DNA from: Lachnospiraceae bacterium
Lineage (GTDB): Bacteria; Bacillota; Clostridia; Lachnospirales; Lachnospiraceae
Assembly: GCA_009780115.1 (NCBI GenBank)
Contig: WRAQ01000002.1
Location: 1 to 64,000 of the forward strand
Direction of reading: 5' to 3'
DNA: 64,000 bases
The notes under the pieces are model-generated. The model did not search any database, was not told the DNA's origin, and saw nothing but the letters and a program-made list of their open reading frames with translations. The position numbers and the translations under genes are program-made. Positions within the stretch are counted from its first letter, which is position 1. The number at the start of each line of letters is the position of its first letter. Positions 24,278 through 33,846 of this stretch are shown in pieces.

Positions 24278-26620
24278 TTAACTAATAGTAAACTCCGCAT
24301 TCCCAGCTCCGGAAATCAAGGTATCGCTGCCATCTTGCGTGAAGTCTGCCGACCCTTTTTCCGCTGTGAAATTTACTAGTCTGACGGTATATTCCCCGGC
24401 TGAAGTTACTTTAACCAAAATCTGGCCGTCTTTATTAGTTGCAGTTATTTGCATTTTTTCGCTTACATTACCATCTTTTTCATAAACCGAAGCTGAAGCT
24501 GTCTGCCCCTCTTTTAAGGCATAGATGCTAACCAATGGCTTTTCAGCAAAAGTATAATCAGGCCGGTCGTCAGTATTTCCGGTAACAATGATGGAATTTT
24601 CTTTAACATAAAGCGGCAGGCTCAAGTAATCATATTTTTGCTTATAATATTTTCCGCCTTCATTGACCGAGCCAGTCAATAGGCAGGTCCATGTCCCTTC
24701 CGGCAAATAGTATTCACAGATACTATCTTCGTTAAAGATTGGTGCGACTAATAAGCTGTCACCTAATATGTACTGTTTATCCAAATAGTCACAAACCCGG
24801 TCATTGGTAAATTCCATTACCATACTTCTCATCATTGGGATACCATTTTTCGCAGTAAAAACAGCATTAGCAAATAGATAAGGCATCAACCGGTTTTTCA
24901 GGCGGGTAAAGAAGCGGACAACATCAACTGCTTCTTTGTCATAAGCCCACGGCACACGGTAAGAAGTTGAACCATGCAAACGGCTGTGAGTGGAAAGCAA
25001 ACCGAAAGCGCACCATCTTTTATAAACATCAGCGGTTGAGGTATGCTCGAAGCCGCCAATGTCATGACTCCAGAAACCAAAACCGGACATTGTTAACGAA
25101 AGGCCGCCGCGTAGGCTTTGTTCCATCGACTCATAATCCGACCAGCAGTCACCGCCCCAGTGAACAGGGAATTTCTGGCCGCCGGCGGTTGCTGAACGGG
25201 CGAACAATACCGCCTCGCCAACTCCGCGTTTCCGTTCAAGTAATTCAAAAACGCATTTATTAAAGAGATAAGTATAAAAATTGTGCATTTTAACCGAATC
25301 GGAACCATCAAAATAAGCAATCCCGTCAGTTGGAATCCGCTCACCGAAATCGGTTTTAAAGCAGTCAACACCCATATCCATCAAAACTTCCAGCTTTTGT
25401 TGATACCATTTCACTGCTGCCGGGTTGGTGAAATCAACCAGGGCCATTCCGGGCTGCCACATGTCCCATTGCCAGACATCACCGTTGGTTTTCTTTACCA
25501 GATAACCATTCTCCATTCCTTCGTCAAAAAGGCATGATTCCTGGGCGATATAAGGGTTAATCCAAACACAAACGTTGAGGTTCTTGGCTTTAATCCGGCT
25601 AAGCATTCCTTGCGGATCCGGGAAAACGCGGTTATCCCAGGTGAAGTCCGACCAATGAAAATCTTTCATCCAGAAGCAGTCAAAGTGGAAAGTACGCAGC
25701 GGAATATCGCGGTCAAGCATACCATCAATGAAACTCATGACCGTTTTTTCATCATAATTGGTGGTAAAAGAGGTGGATAACCACAAACCGAATGTCCAAG
25801 GTGCCGGTAAAGCCGGTTTTCCGGTCAAATCGGTATAACGGCCAAGGACTTCTTTCATTGTCGGCCCATTGATTAAATAGTAGTCAAGATAACCGCCGGG
25901 TACGGAAAATTCGGCGCGGGTCGTCATCTCCGATGCCATTTCAAAAGAAACTCTTTCGGGATGGTTAACGAAAACACCATAACCTTTATTAGTCAAATAG
26001 AAGGGGATGTTTTTGTAAGCCTGTTCGGTGCTTGTACCGCCGTCTTCATTCCAGATATCAATGCTTTGGCCATTTTTTACATAAGCAGTAAAGCGTTCGC
26101 CGGTGCCATAGATGAGTTCGCCAACGGAAATTGAAAGCATTTGGCGCATAAATGTTTCGCTGTCATCGCCTTTATCATAATAAAGGCCTTTCCAGTCGGT
26201 TTTCATGATGCCAAGGTCTCTTCCGGCACTTTTAGTGATGACTTCGGAGCCTCTTTTGTAAGTCATTGACCAATTTTTCTTGGTAACTTCCAGGCTAAGG
26301 TTTCCGCTTTTAACCGTAATCAAGTCGTCGGTATCTTCTATTTCCAAGGGTAATTCTTCGTTTAATAAAAGTTCAAAATCCGGGCCTTTTGTGACTTTCC
26401 CCTTATAATGATATGTACGCAAGCGGATGATTTCTGGTGCCGGGGAGGTGATTTCAAGGGTCAGGTTGATGCCGCCCAAGGTATCGCCGCGGTGATTGAT
26501 ACGCGCAGTCGGGGCAAGAAGAGTCACCTTCGTCGGGGTAATCTTTGTAAAATAAACTTCTTGCGGGGCAAAACAGGTACAGCCCTCTTTTTGGAGCCAA
26601 CAGCCATTACTGAATTTCAT
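24278..26620 (-). CDS. GH31 alpha-xylosidase, YicI-like
   Basis: 780 residues, no signal peptide, cytoplasmic. It removes alpha-xylosyl groups from the non-reducing end of xyloglucan oligosaccharides. YicI-type features: beta-sandwich N-domain, FHFDCFWMKDF (about 311-321) whose Cys-Phe pair is associated with xylosidase rather than glucosidase specificity, nucleophile D424 in FKTDFGERIP and acid/base D491 in HWGGDCWSDY; length close to YicI (772). Ribosome site GAGAGGA. Monocistronic on the minus strand between the surface-protein gene and the divergent ABC exporter; the upstream region carries the TTTAGTG motif. Good match to a xyloglucan pathway. Confidence 0.92.
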   Translation of the reverse strand: MKFSNGCWLQKEGCTCFAPQEVYFTKITPTKVTLLAPTARINHRGDTLGGINLTLEITSPAPEIIRLRTYHYKGKVTKGPDFELLLNEELPLEIEDTDDLITVKSGNLSLEVTKKNWSMTYKRGSEVITKSAGRDLGIMKTDWKGLYYDKGDDSETFMRQMLSISVGELIYGTGERFTAYVKNGQSIDIWNEDGGTSTEQAYKNIPFYLTNKGYGVFVNHPERVSFEMASEMTTRAEFSVPGGYLDYYLINGPTMKEVLGRYTDLTGKPALPAPWTFGLWLSTSFTTNYDEKTVMSFIDGMLDRDIPLRTFHFDCFWMKDFHWSDFTWDNRVFPDPQGMLSRIKAKNLNVCVWINPYIAQESCLFDEGMENGYLVKKTNGDVWQWDMWQPGMALVDFTNPAAVKWYQQKLEVLMDMGVDCFKTDFGERIPTDGIAYFDGSDSVKMHNFYTYLFNKCVFELLERKRGVGEAVLFARSATAGGQKFPVHWGGDCWSDYESMEQSLRGGLSLTMSGFGFWSHDIGGFEHTSTADVYKRWCAFGLLSTHSRLHGSTSYRVPWAYDKEAVDVVRFFTRLKNRLMPYLFANAVFTAKNGIPMMRSMVMEFTNDRVCDYLDKQYILGDSLLVAPIFNEDSICEYYLPEGTWTCLLTGSVNEGGKYYKQKYDYLSLPLYVKENSIIVTGNTDDRPDYTFAEKPLVSIYALKEGQTASASVYEKDGNVSEKMQITATNKDGQILVKVTSAGEYTVRLVNFTAEKGSADFTQDGSDTLISGAGNAEFTIS

Positions 26621-26907
26621 AATCGATATCCTCTCTCATTAAAATTGGAAGCTTGCTTCCGTCTAGCCGCCGCCGGGCGACACTATTTTTACTATAATAA
26701 GGATTATTAATAAATACAACGGTCAAAATTTTAGATGAAAAGCATGTTATTTTAGTGTAGGAGATAAAACAGTCGGTTGCTGTATTGCAAAGCCGGCGAC
26801 AACCGGCTAAATGTCCCCTGCAAACACGATAATTGTTATATGGTTTTTGTTGACATATATACCCGGAAATGATATTGTAAATTGTTAGAAAGTATATGGA
26901 GGTATTT
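26621..26907. promoter_or_regulatory. Divergent promoter region of GH31 and ABC exporter
   Basis: About 287 bases between divergent genes. It contains a motif (TTTTAGTGTAGGAGATAAAA, starting 26750) similar to those upstream of GH27, the surface protein and the GH94 operon, and GGAGG five bases before the GTG start at 26908. I could not assign -35/-10 boxes with confidence. Confidence 0.4.
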
Positions 26908-27741
26908 GTGAAACAAGTGTCAATGTGGATTTTAGTATCAGTATTTGCTGTTATTGCAGGTTTTTCAAACTTGGTCTTTGCATATTCAGTAAGACAAACG
27001 GTTGATTTGGCGACCGGAAATTCTCATGGTACAATTGCTTCTGTCGGTCTCCTTTGTGCTGTATTGCTTTTGGCGACTATGTTAATAAATTTTTTGAAAG
27101 ATGTTGTTACTGCCCGTTTTCTATATAACACAAGCATAAATAATAAACAAAGGGTTTTTCGGGCGGCATTTGATGAAACAAATACAAAAGCCGACTTTGT
27201 TTCTGCTTTGACAAATGATATGAATACACTTGAAAACGAATTTTATCTACCAATTATAAATTGTATAATGTATGTCTCAATGTTTATTTTTGCAAGTGGA
27301 ACATTATTATTTTATAATATTATACATGGGCTTTTAATGATTTTTGTTGCTGCTGTTTCTGTTGCGGTAACAATGCTATTTAGGAAAAAGCTCGGGGACA
27401 AGCGCATGCAAATATCAGATGCACAAAGCGAATATACATCTAAAATCAAAGATATGCTTTATGGGTTAAATATTGTCCGGCAATTTCTAGCTTTACCCAA
27501 AGTAGCGGCAGAACATGACAAAGTAAATAAAAGTTTAGAGCAATCGAAGCGGCGTTTTTCTGTTTATATGGCAAAGATGGATGCAATATCAACTGTAATT
27601 AGTATGTTTATGTTTATTTCCAGTTTTCTGCTAGGCGGCTACTATGTTCTGATTGGCATCTATACTTTAGGAATGATGATGGCCGCCATCCAACTTGTGA
27701 ATAATATTGTTATCCCTATGGGGGAGTTGTTCAGTCTTTGA
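26908..27741 (+). CDS. ABC exporter membrane domain (5' part of a frameshifted gene)
   Basis: Membrane half of a type IV ABC exporter: about six predicted helices over 277 residues from the GTG at 26908, which has GGAGG five bases upstream (an ATG at 26896 overlaps that site). The reading stops at 27741 right after PMGELFSL. The next frame continues seamlessly with LNKIHASTAVYKKLKL and the ATPase domain (27738-28559). A single missing T in CTTTGA would restore one protein of about 550 residues, the normal length of a half-transporter. So this is a frameshift (real or sequencing error) rather than a natural two-gene design, although TGA/TTG overlap coupling is possible. Substrate unknown. Confidence 0.75.
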   Translation: MKQVSMWILVSVFAVIAGFSNLVFAYSVRQTVDLATGNSHGTIASVGLLCAVLLLATMLINFLKDVVTARFLYNTSINNKQRVFRAAFDETNTKADFVSALTNDMNTLENEFYLPIINCIMYVSMFIFASGTLLFYNIIHGLLMIFVAAVSVAVTMLFRKKLGDKRMQISDAQSEYTSKIKDMLYGLNIVRQFLALPKVAAEHDKVNKSLEQSKRRFSVYMAKMDAISTVISMFMFISSFLLGGYYVLIGIYTLGMMMAAIQLVNNIVIPMGELFSL

Positions 27742-28559
27742 ACAAAATTCACGCCTCAACGGCTGTTTACAAAAAACTGAAACTTTTTACACCCATAGAT
27801 AAAAGTGAAATTATTGTTGCAAATAAATCAATTCAATATAATAAAGTAGAGATAAAGAATTTGAATTTTGGATATGATAATGATTTTCAATTCCACCAGT
27901 TTAATTTTATCTTTGAAAAAGGGAAAAAATATGCGATTGTCGGCGGAAGCGGCGGCGGCAAATCGACACTTTTAAATCTTATTACAAAGAAAGAAAATTG
28001 TGCGGATAATACAATATTTATTGACGGACAAGATATTAATACAATTATGAGAGAACAATTATTAACATCAATTGCGTATATGAACCAAACAGTTTTTCTA
28101 TTCAATGACACAATATATAATAATGTTACCTTGTTCTCTGATATTAATGAACTTGAATATGAGCAAGCTATAAAAGCGGCAGGCTTGATAGATTTCCTTA
28201 ATGAGCAGACACAAGGGAGTCAGTATTTAATTCAAAACAATGGAGAAAATGTATCCGGCGGGCAGAAACAACGTATTGCTTTAGCTCGGGTTTTAATTAG
28301 AAAATCGCCGATGTTATTGTTAGATGAAGCTTTTTCTTCCCTTGACCCAAAAACAACCTATGATTTATGGCGCGACATATTTCAATTAAATATAACATGT
28401 TTGGCAGTATTTCATGATTATGATGACTCTATCTTACGGCAATGTGATTCTATTTTGGCAATTAAGAATGGTACTTTAATTGAATACGGAGCATTTGACG
28501 AACTTCTTGAAAAGAAAGGATATTTCTATAGTTTGTATAATGTAGTTGAAATATCATGA
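27738..28559 (+). CDS. ABC exporter ATPase domain (3' part of the frameshifted gene)
   Basis: 273 residues starting at a TTG that overlaps the upstream stop; no ribosome site precedes it. Complete nucleotide-binding domain: Walker A GGSGGGKST (about 70-78), signature VSGGQKQR, Walker B MLLLDEAFSSLD and the switch His in VFHDYDD. Residues 1-35 are the linker normally joining the membrane and ATPase domains. It is almost certainly the second half of the preceding frame. All ATPase motifs are intact, which suggests recent or artefactual breakage. Confidence 0.8.
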   Translation: MNKIHASTAVYKKLKLFTPIDKSEIIVANKSIQYNKVEIKNLNFGYDNDFQFHQFNFIFEKGKKYAIVGGSGGGKSTLLNLITKKENCADNTIFIDGQDINTIMREQLLTSIAYMNQTVFLFNDTIYNNVTLFSDINELEYEQAIKAAGLIDFLNEQTQGSQYLIQNNGENVSGGQKQRIALARVLIRKSPMLLLDEAFSSLDPKTTYDLWRDIFQLNITCLAVFHDYDDSILRQCDSILAIKNGTLIEYGAFDELLEKKGYFYSLYNVVEIS

Positions 28560-28575
28560 TTATTAGAAAAGAAAC

Positions 28576-28605
28576 TTACCACACAAAACTTTTTTAGTGT
28601 ATAAT
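28576..28605 (+). promoter_or_regulatory. Promoter of YesM-type kinase, apparently leaderless
   Basis: TTACCA (28576-28581), 18-base spacer, consensus -10 TATAAT (28600-28605). The ATG at 28612 begins seven bases after the -10 box, exactly where transcription should start, and no ribosome site precedes it. Confidence 0.6.
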
Positions 28606-28611
28606 ACCATT

Positions 28612-30375
28612 ATGTGGAAGCGGCTCAAAAGTCTTAATATCCGGCAACAGCTTTATTCGATTTATTTTATCGCTATTTTCCTGCCGATTACTATTATCGG
28701 TACTTTTTTGCTGGTAAATAATTCCCGCATTTTGACCAATTATCACCATGATTTGCTTGATTCCGACAATCAGCGGGTCAAGACAATTCTTTTTGAAATA
28801 ACCACCCAGTTTTTCAATATTTCCCGGGATATCGCTGTCAACAGAGATATTCAGGATATCTTAACAAGGACTCATGATTCAGAACGGGATTTTATTGAGC
28901 ATGTTAATGATATGACTATTTTGGAGCAATATACAGTGAATTACGCGGATGTGGAAGTCATTGAAATTTATACAGATAACCCCACCGTTTCCGCGTATAA
29001 ACAATTCATTCCTGTTTGCGAAGATATTGCCGCTTTGGACTGGTATCAGAAAGCACTTAACCAAGCCAGCGTATTTTGGCTTTCGACAGTTACGGAAGAC
29101 CGATTCGGGAATGAATATTGGAATTTGTGTCTTGTGCAAAGAATCCCTTTAGTCAGGTCGGGGGTAAATGCGGTAATTGTCCTGAAAGTCAGTGACAATT
29201 ATCTGAAAACCCGGCTGGACAGCGGCATGTACAAAACAACTTTATCAGTTGATGACAATTTGGCCTTTTTCAGTAGTAACCGCGAAGATTATGGCAAGCC
29301 GCAAAAAATAGAAATTGATCTTGCAGCCGATAATTTTAGTTTCCGCGGTGATGTAATAATTGACGGAATTCGCTATATGGCCGAAGTATCAACCCAGCGA
29401 ATGTATCAATCGGAATCGAAAGTATATATTACAGTTTTGGATAATGAAGCGTACCGGAATATCCGCAATATCACCAGCACCAGCCTTGCGATTATCATTC
29501 TTTCAATTATTATCCCGGGAATCATAATTCACTTTTTTACGATTTATTTTACCCGGCGGATTTTTACCCTGCGGGAAGCGATGCACCGGGTCAGCCAGGA
29601 AGACTATGTCATCACCGACTCGGTGAAGGGGGCTGATGAAGTTTCAGAGGCTTTTGCCGATTTGGAAATCATGGTCGAGCAGATAAAGGAAAAAGATGCC
29701 CGGATGTATGAAACGCTGATTAAAGAAAAAGACTTGGAAAACGAGCAGCAGGTAATGGAGTTCAAAATGCTGGCAAGTCAAATCAATCCCCATTTTCTTT
29801 ATAATGCCCTGGAAACAATCCGGATGAAAGCTTTTACCACCGGGGATAAAGAAGTTGCAACCGCAATAAAACTGCTGGGTAAAATCATGCGTTATGTGCT
29901 AGAAAATACCGGGACTAATTTTACCACCCTTGAAAAAGAAATAAGTCACATTGAAACCTATCTTGCCATCCAAAAACTTCGGTTTGGCGAAAAGTTCGTT
30001 TATCACTTAGATGTTGCCCCGGAAATTTCCTTACAGGAGTACAATATCCTGCCGTTATTATTGCAACCGGTCGTGGAAAACGCCGTATTGCATGGCCTTG
30101 AAGAAATGGAAAGTGATGGGGTACTCCGGATTCATATCTATCAGGAGGCTCCTAATCTTATTATTGAAATAAAAGATAATGGCGGCGGAATGACGGCTCA
30201 AGAACTTAATGATTTAAAGCAAAGCATTGAAATCAGAAGTCCGGAGAAAAGTACCAGCATCGGCCTTTATAATATTAACCAGCGAATGAAGTTGTGTTAT
30301 GGTGAACAATATGGGATTGAGATTGTTTCAAATCCGGGGGCGGGGACTTGCGTTAGGATGATGCTGCCGGTGTAG
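28612..30375 (+). CDS. YesM-type sensor histidine kinase
   Basis: 587 residues from the ATG at 28612; a GTG at 28597 would lie upstream of the predicted transcript start. Membrane helix about 14-35, extracellular sensor about 36-288, second helix about 290-313, HAMP about 315-365, phospho-acceptor H394 in SQINPHFLYN, and HATPase_c with QPVVENAVLHG and the glycine box SIGLYNINQR. Convergent with the long YesN-type regulator at 30392-31933, its probable partner. Next to an orphan binding lipoprotein and sugar hydrolases, so it likely senses plant-polysaccharide fragments and controls the importer/GH genes around it. Confidence 0.93.
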   Translation: MWKRLKSLNIRQQLYSIYFIAIFLPITIIGTFLLVNNSRILTNYHHDLLDSDNQRVKTILFEITTQFFNISRDIAVNRDIQDILTRTHDSERDFIEHVNDMTILEQYTVNYADVEVIEIYTDNPTVSAYKQFIPVCEDIAALDWYQKALNQASVFWLSTVTEDRFGNEYWNLCLVQRIPLVRSGVNAVIVLKVSDNYLKTRLDSGMYKTTLSVDDNLAFFSSNREDYGKPQKIEIDLAADNFSFRGDVIIDGIRYMAEVSTQRMYQSESKVYITVLDNEAYRNIRNITSTSLAIIILSIIIPGIIIHFFTIYFTRRIFTLREAMHRVSQEDYVITDSVKGADEVSEAFADLEIMVEQIKEKDARMYETLIKEKDLENEQQVMEFKMLASQINPHFLYNALETIRMKAFTTGDKEVATAIKLLGKIMRYVLENTGTNFTTLEKEISHIETYLAIQKLRFGEKFVYHLDVAPEISLQEYNILPLLLQPVVENAVLHGLEEMESDGVLRIHIYQEAPNLIIEIKDNGGGMTAQELNDLKQSIEIRSPEKSTSIGLYNINQRMKLCYGEQYGIEIVSNPGAGTCVRMMLPV

Positions 30376-30391
30376 GTGCAGAGAATACTCA

Positions 30392-31933
30392 CTAAAGATT
30401 ATCCGACTTACGATATTCGGCCGGGCTGACCCCGACATATTTTTTGAATTTTTTGTGGAAATAATCAACGTTTTTGTAACCAACCTGTTCGGCAATTTCA
30501 TAAACTTTGAGCTTGTTTTCCACTAATAGCTTTTTCGAATACTCAATCCGGCGATGGTCGATATAAGTATTAAAGCTCTCCCCGGTTGCTTTATTGAAAA
30601 TTTTGCCTAAATAGGCACTGTTATAGCCAAACAGCGGGGCGATTGTTTCCAGTTTGATATTTGACTGGTAATTGTGGTCAATATAATAAAGAATGTCATA
30701 AAGGACCGAATCACGCGAAGGCGCGCCGGTAGCATTGATAATTAAGTCCGCTTGTTCCGAGATAAAAAGGATGATTTCATAAAGATAAAAACTTTTTTCA
30801 ATCCGCTCAATAATCTCTGAATTGGATGGGAAAGGAATCGCCGCATTGCTGTAAATCATATTGATTTTTTCTTTGACCTGAAAATACAAATCGGTCAGAA
30901 AATGCTTTACAGATTTGATATCATCTTTTACATTATAAAGAAAGAGTTCCAGCTCATGTAATGATTCCGCGACTTTCCGGCGGTTAAAGCTCTTAAGTGA
31001 ATCCGTGAGCAGCTCTTGATACAACTTAAGCTTAGTTGCATCGATTTCATTTACTTTGGTATTTAAGAAAGGCAGTTCTTCATAACCAAGGGTATGCTGG
31101 CCTTGGGTACAAAAGAAACGGCGGCGGCTAAGTAAGAGGGCTTCCTCATAAGATAGATATATTTCGTCCATATTTTGAACCGGCCGGCCATAAGCAAGAA
31201 ACAGGGCATCAAGCGGACTTCCTTCCTGATGTTCATATTGCTCATAATGACTTAAGAAATCGCCGAATTTGCGAAGCGCAAAAGAACCTTTCAAAAGAAA
31301 GATTTCTCTTGACTTAATCGTAATATGCTCAAAGGCATGATTACCGCGGTTGGCGACTTTCATAAGTTCGGCAAAACTATAAGCCGGTTCGGCAGCATCA
31401 TAAAAATCTTCATATATAACGACTTGATATGAATCGGCATCAAGATTCGGCAAAGCATTTTTGCTTTCCGGGGAAAAGACTCCGGTTATCAATTCATGGA
31501 GGATAACATTTTTGGCTTTCTCGCGGAACAAATCAATATGGGTCGAGCTTTCCCGCTCCTTAATAATCAGTTCGCGGATGCGGGTGACTGCTTCGAAAAG
31601 CTCTTCTTCATCAATTGGTTTCGTGAGATAAAATTCGACACCAAGGCGAATTGCGGTTTGGGCATAGGCAAAATCAGAGTAACCGCTGATAATAATAAAT
31701 TTGCCGGTAAAACCTTGTTCCCGGGCAAGACGAATGATATCCGTGCCTAATAATTTCGGCATCCGGATATCCATAAGCACCAAATTGGGCTTTAACTCTA
31801 ATATCCCATCCAGTGCTTCCTCACCGCTCCCGGCTTCCCCACAGATGGCAAAACCAAGGCTTGTCCAATTAATTATGTGTTTTAGACCTTCGCGGATAAT
31901 TTGTTCATCATCAGCGATGAATACCGTTTCCAT
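30392..31933 (-). CDS. YesN-type response regulator (long form)
   Basis: 513 residues. Receiver domain about 1-120 with D55 in LVLMDIRMPK, a central region of about 280 residues with DUF-like helical character (about 130-400), and a C-terminal AraC-type DNA-binding domain (about 410-510, ending PAEYRKSDNL). This long YesN form normally works with a YesM kinase; the kinase gene at 28612-30375 is convergent with a 16-base gap. It starts 35 bases from the divergent solute-binding protein gene (31969). Probably activates hemicellulose genes of this region; a shared upstream motif is listed in the findings. Confidence 0.93.
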   Translation of the reverse strand: METVFIADDEQIIREGLKHIINWTSLGFAICGEAGSGEEALDGILELKPNLVLMDIRMPKLLGTDIIRLAREQGFTGKFIIISGYSDFAYAQTAIRLGVEFYLTKPIDEEELFEAVTRIRELIIKERESSTHIDLFREKAKNVILHELITGVFSPESKNALPNLDADSYQVVIYEDFYDAAEPAYSFAELMKVANRGNHAFEHITIKSREIFLLKGSFALRKFGDFLSHYEQYEHQEGSPLDALFLAYGRPVQNMDEIYLSYEEALLLSRRRFFCTQGQHTLGYEELPFLNTKVNEIDATKLKLYQELLTDSLKSFNRRKVAESLHELELFLYNVKDDIKSVKHFLTDLYFQVKEKINMIYSNAAIPFPSNSEIIERIEKSFYLYEIILFISEQADLIINATGAPSRDSVLYDILYYIDHNYQSNIKLETIAPLFGYNSAYLGKIFNKATGESFNTYIDHRRIEYSKKLLVENKLKVYEIAEQVGYKNVDYFHKKFKKYVGVSPAEYRKSDNL

Positions 31934-31968
31934 ACTAAAATTATAAAGAGGAAGTAAGGCTAAGTCAA

Positions 31969-33720
31969 ATGAAAAAACAAAGCAAATTATTTATTTTAAT
32001 TTTATGTGTTGGTTTACTTTTACCCGGCTGCGGAAATTTTAACTTTGGCCATAGTAATAACGGTCATAAGTATGAAGAATTTCTTGTTATTGATGTTTTC
32101 GATGAGCTTGCTAATTTCCAAGGTATCCAGTCCGGCTGGTTTGCTAAGGTAGTAAGGGACAAATTTAACATGGAACTGAATATTATCGCCCCTAATGTCG
32201 CCGGCGGGCGTAAGACTATCTTTGAAATGCGGGCCGCCGCCGGTAATATTGGTGATTTAATTATTTGTGAAGGGGAGCGGGGGATATTGCAGGAAATGGT
32301 GACTTCCCGGTTAGTTCTTGATATGACAGATTTGCTTAAAGATAAGCAAATCATGCGGTATCGGCGGGCAATCGACAATCTGAATAATGATATTACCCCC
32401 GGCGGAATCTACGGCATCCCCTCGGAAGTATCGGAAAACTCACCGCTGACCCCTAGTGAAGGTTTGGAACTGACTTTCGGCCCGTATCTTCGCTGGGATA
32501 TTTATGCTTCGATTGGTTATCCGGAAATGGATACTTTGGAAGATTTACTTCCGGTCCTTTTAGCAATGCAGGAAGCTTACCCGGTCAGTGAATCAGGTAA
32601 ACCGGTTTATGGATTTTCGTTTTTCCGCGATTGGGACGGCAATCTAATGAATGCTGCCAAACAACCGGCCTGTTTTTATGGTTATGATGAGTTGGGTTTT
32701 GCTTTAATAATGGCTGACGGCAGTGATTATCAATGTATTATGGACGACGATTCTATGTATATGCGGGTACTTAGATTTTTTTATGAAGCTAATCAACTAG
32801 GCTTGGTTGACCCGGAATCAATTCATCAAAACTTTGATGCTACTTTTGAAAAATATAAAAATGGTGAGATTCTTTATTCTCCCTGGCCATGGTTAGGCCA
32901 ATCCGCTTTTAATACGATAACCAACCGTACTGCCGGGAAAGGGTTTATGATTGCCGATATCGCCGATATGAAAATCCTGTCCCTTGGGAGTATACCGGAA
33001 GGAAACCCCAAAACAATAATCGCTATTGGTTCACAAGCCAAAGACCCGCAGCGGCTTGCCGATTTTATTGATTGGCTTTATTCACCGGAAGGGATTTTCT
33101 ATAATGGCGCCCAGCCTTCCGGCGGTACAGCCGGGCCGGAGGGACTTTGCTGGGTGATGGGCGAAAACGGCCCGGAACTTACTGATTTCGGCAAGCTGGC
33201 CTTTTTTGAAAATGATACTCTCATGCCGGAAGAATGGGGCGGGGGCACTTGGGAAGATGGGGTTTCAGCCCTTAATTACAAAACCGTAGCCTTAAGTGAA
33301 TTAACGCCGGATGGTTTCCCTTATTTGTATACGATGTGGGATTCAGTCCTTGCAATGGAAGAAACAAAGCTGGAAGCAGACTGGCGGGCGGTAATGGGCG
33401 CAAGTTCAACGAAAGAATATTTGCAGAAAAACGGAAAAATGATTGTCGCCCCGGGAACGGGATATACGATTCCGCCTGAACCTTTAGAAATAACTACTAT
33501 CCGGACTTGGTGCCAGCCGGTTATCCTTGAATATTCCTGGCGCATGATTTTTGCCCGGAATAAAGACCATTTTTATTCTTTAAAAAGAGAAATGCAAGAT
33601 ACCGTCAGAAGTTTTGGTTATGACAAGGTCATTGAAGCAGATTTAATAAATGCAAGAAAATTGAATGAGACACGAAGGCTGGCGGTAGAGGCGTATGGTA
33701 CAATACATGATGGCAGATAA
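31969..33720 (+). CDS. LplA-type solute-binding lipoprotein without permease genes
   Basis: 583 residues. Lipobox with C21 (LLLPGC). LplA-type binding protein with a paralogue at 17911-19617: both share the pattern ANxxGxxxGWFAxxxxxKFN, the IGYPxMxxLxxx segment, CWV/GVTW region and WRAxxGA near the C-terminus. No permease or ATPase genes adjoin it, so it either feeds the permeases encoded at 19653-22082 or serves as a sensing partner of the adjacent kinase. AAGG lies nine bases before the ATG. Divergent from the YesN regulator. The last codons form one arm of an inverted repeat (33713-33729). Confidence 0.9.
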   Translation: MKKQSKLFILILCVGLLLPGCGNFNFGHSNNGHKYEEFLVIDVFDELANFQGIQSGWFAKVVRDKFNMELNIIAPNVAGGRKTIFEMRAAAGNIGDLIICEGERGILQEMVTSRLVLDMTDLLKDKQIMRYRRAIDNLNNDITPGGIYGIPSEVSENSPLTPSEGLELTFGPYLRWDIYASIGYPEMDTLEDLLPVLLAMQEAYPVSESGKPVYGFSFFRDWDGNLMNAAKQPACFYGYDELGFALIMADGSDYQCIMDDDSMYMRVLRFFYEANQLGLVDPESIHQNFDATFEKYKNGEILYSPWPWLGQSAFNTITNRTAGKGFMIADIADMKILSLGSIPEGNPKTIIAIGSQAKDPQRLADFIDWLYSPEGIFYNGAQPSGGTAGPEGLCWVMGENGPELTDFGKLAFFENDTLMPEEWGGGTWEDGVSALNYKTVALSELTPDGFPYLYTMWDSVLAMEETKLEADWRAVMGASSTKEYLQKNGKMIVAPGTGYTIPPEPLEITTIRTWCQPVILEYSWRMIFARNKDHFYSLKREMQDTVRSFGYDKVIEADLINARKLNETRRLAVEAYGTIHDGR

Positions 33721-33830
33721 TGTATCTCGCAGGAACCTTAGGCCGCCTTCTACAGAGATAGAACTGAACGGAAAAACCATAGGCCATAGAGACGAAACCA
33801 AACAAGTTTGGTTCGAGATATTTTATCTGC
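33713..33830. repeat. Inverted repeat bracketing the gap before the fucosidase gene
   Basis: GCAGATAATGTATCTCG (33713-33729) and CGAGATATTTTATCTGC (33814-33830) are complementary at 15 of 17 positions, 84 bases apart, and complementarity extends to GGAACC/GGTT inside. A smaller palindrome ACCAAACAAGTTTGGT lies within. The left arm overlaps the end of the binding-protein gene and the right arm ends just before the fucosidase ribosome site. It may be a folded intercistronic RNA or a miniature inverted-repeat element. Confidence 0.6.
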
Positions 33831-33846
33831 TATAAAGGAGGAACAA

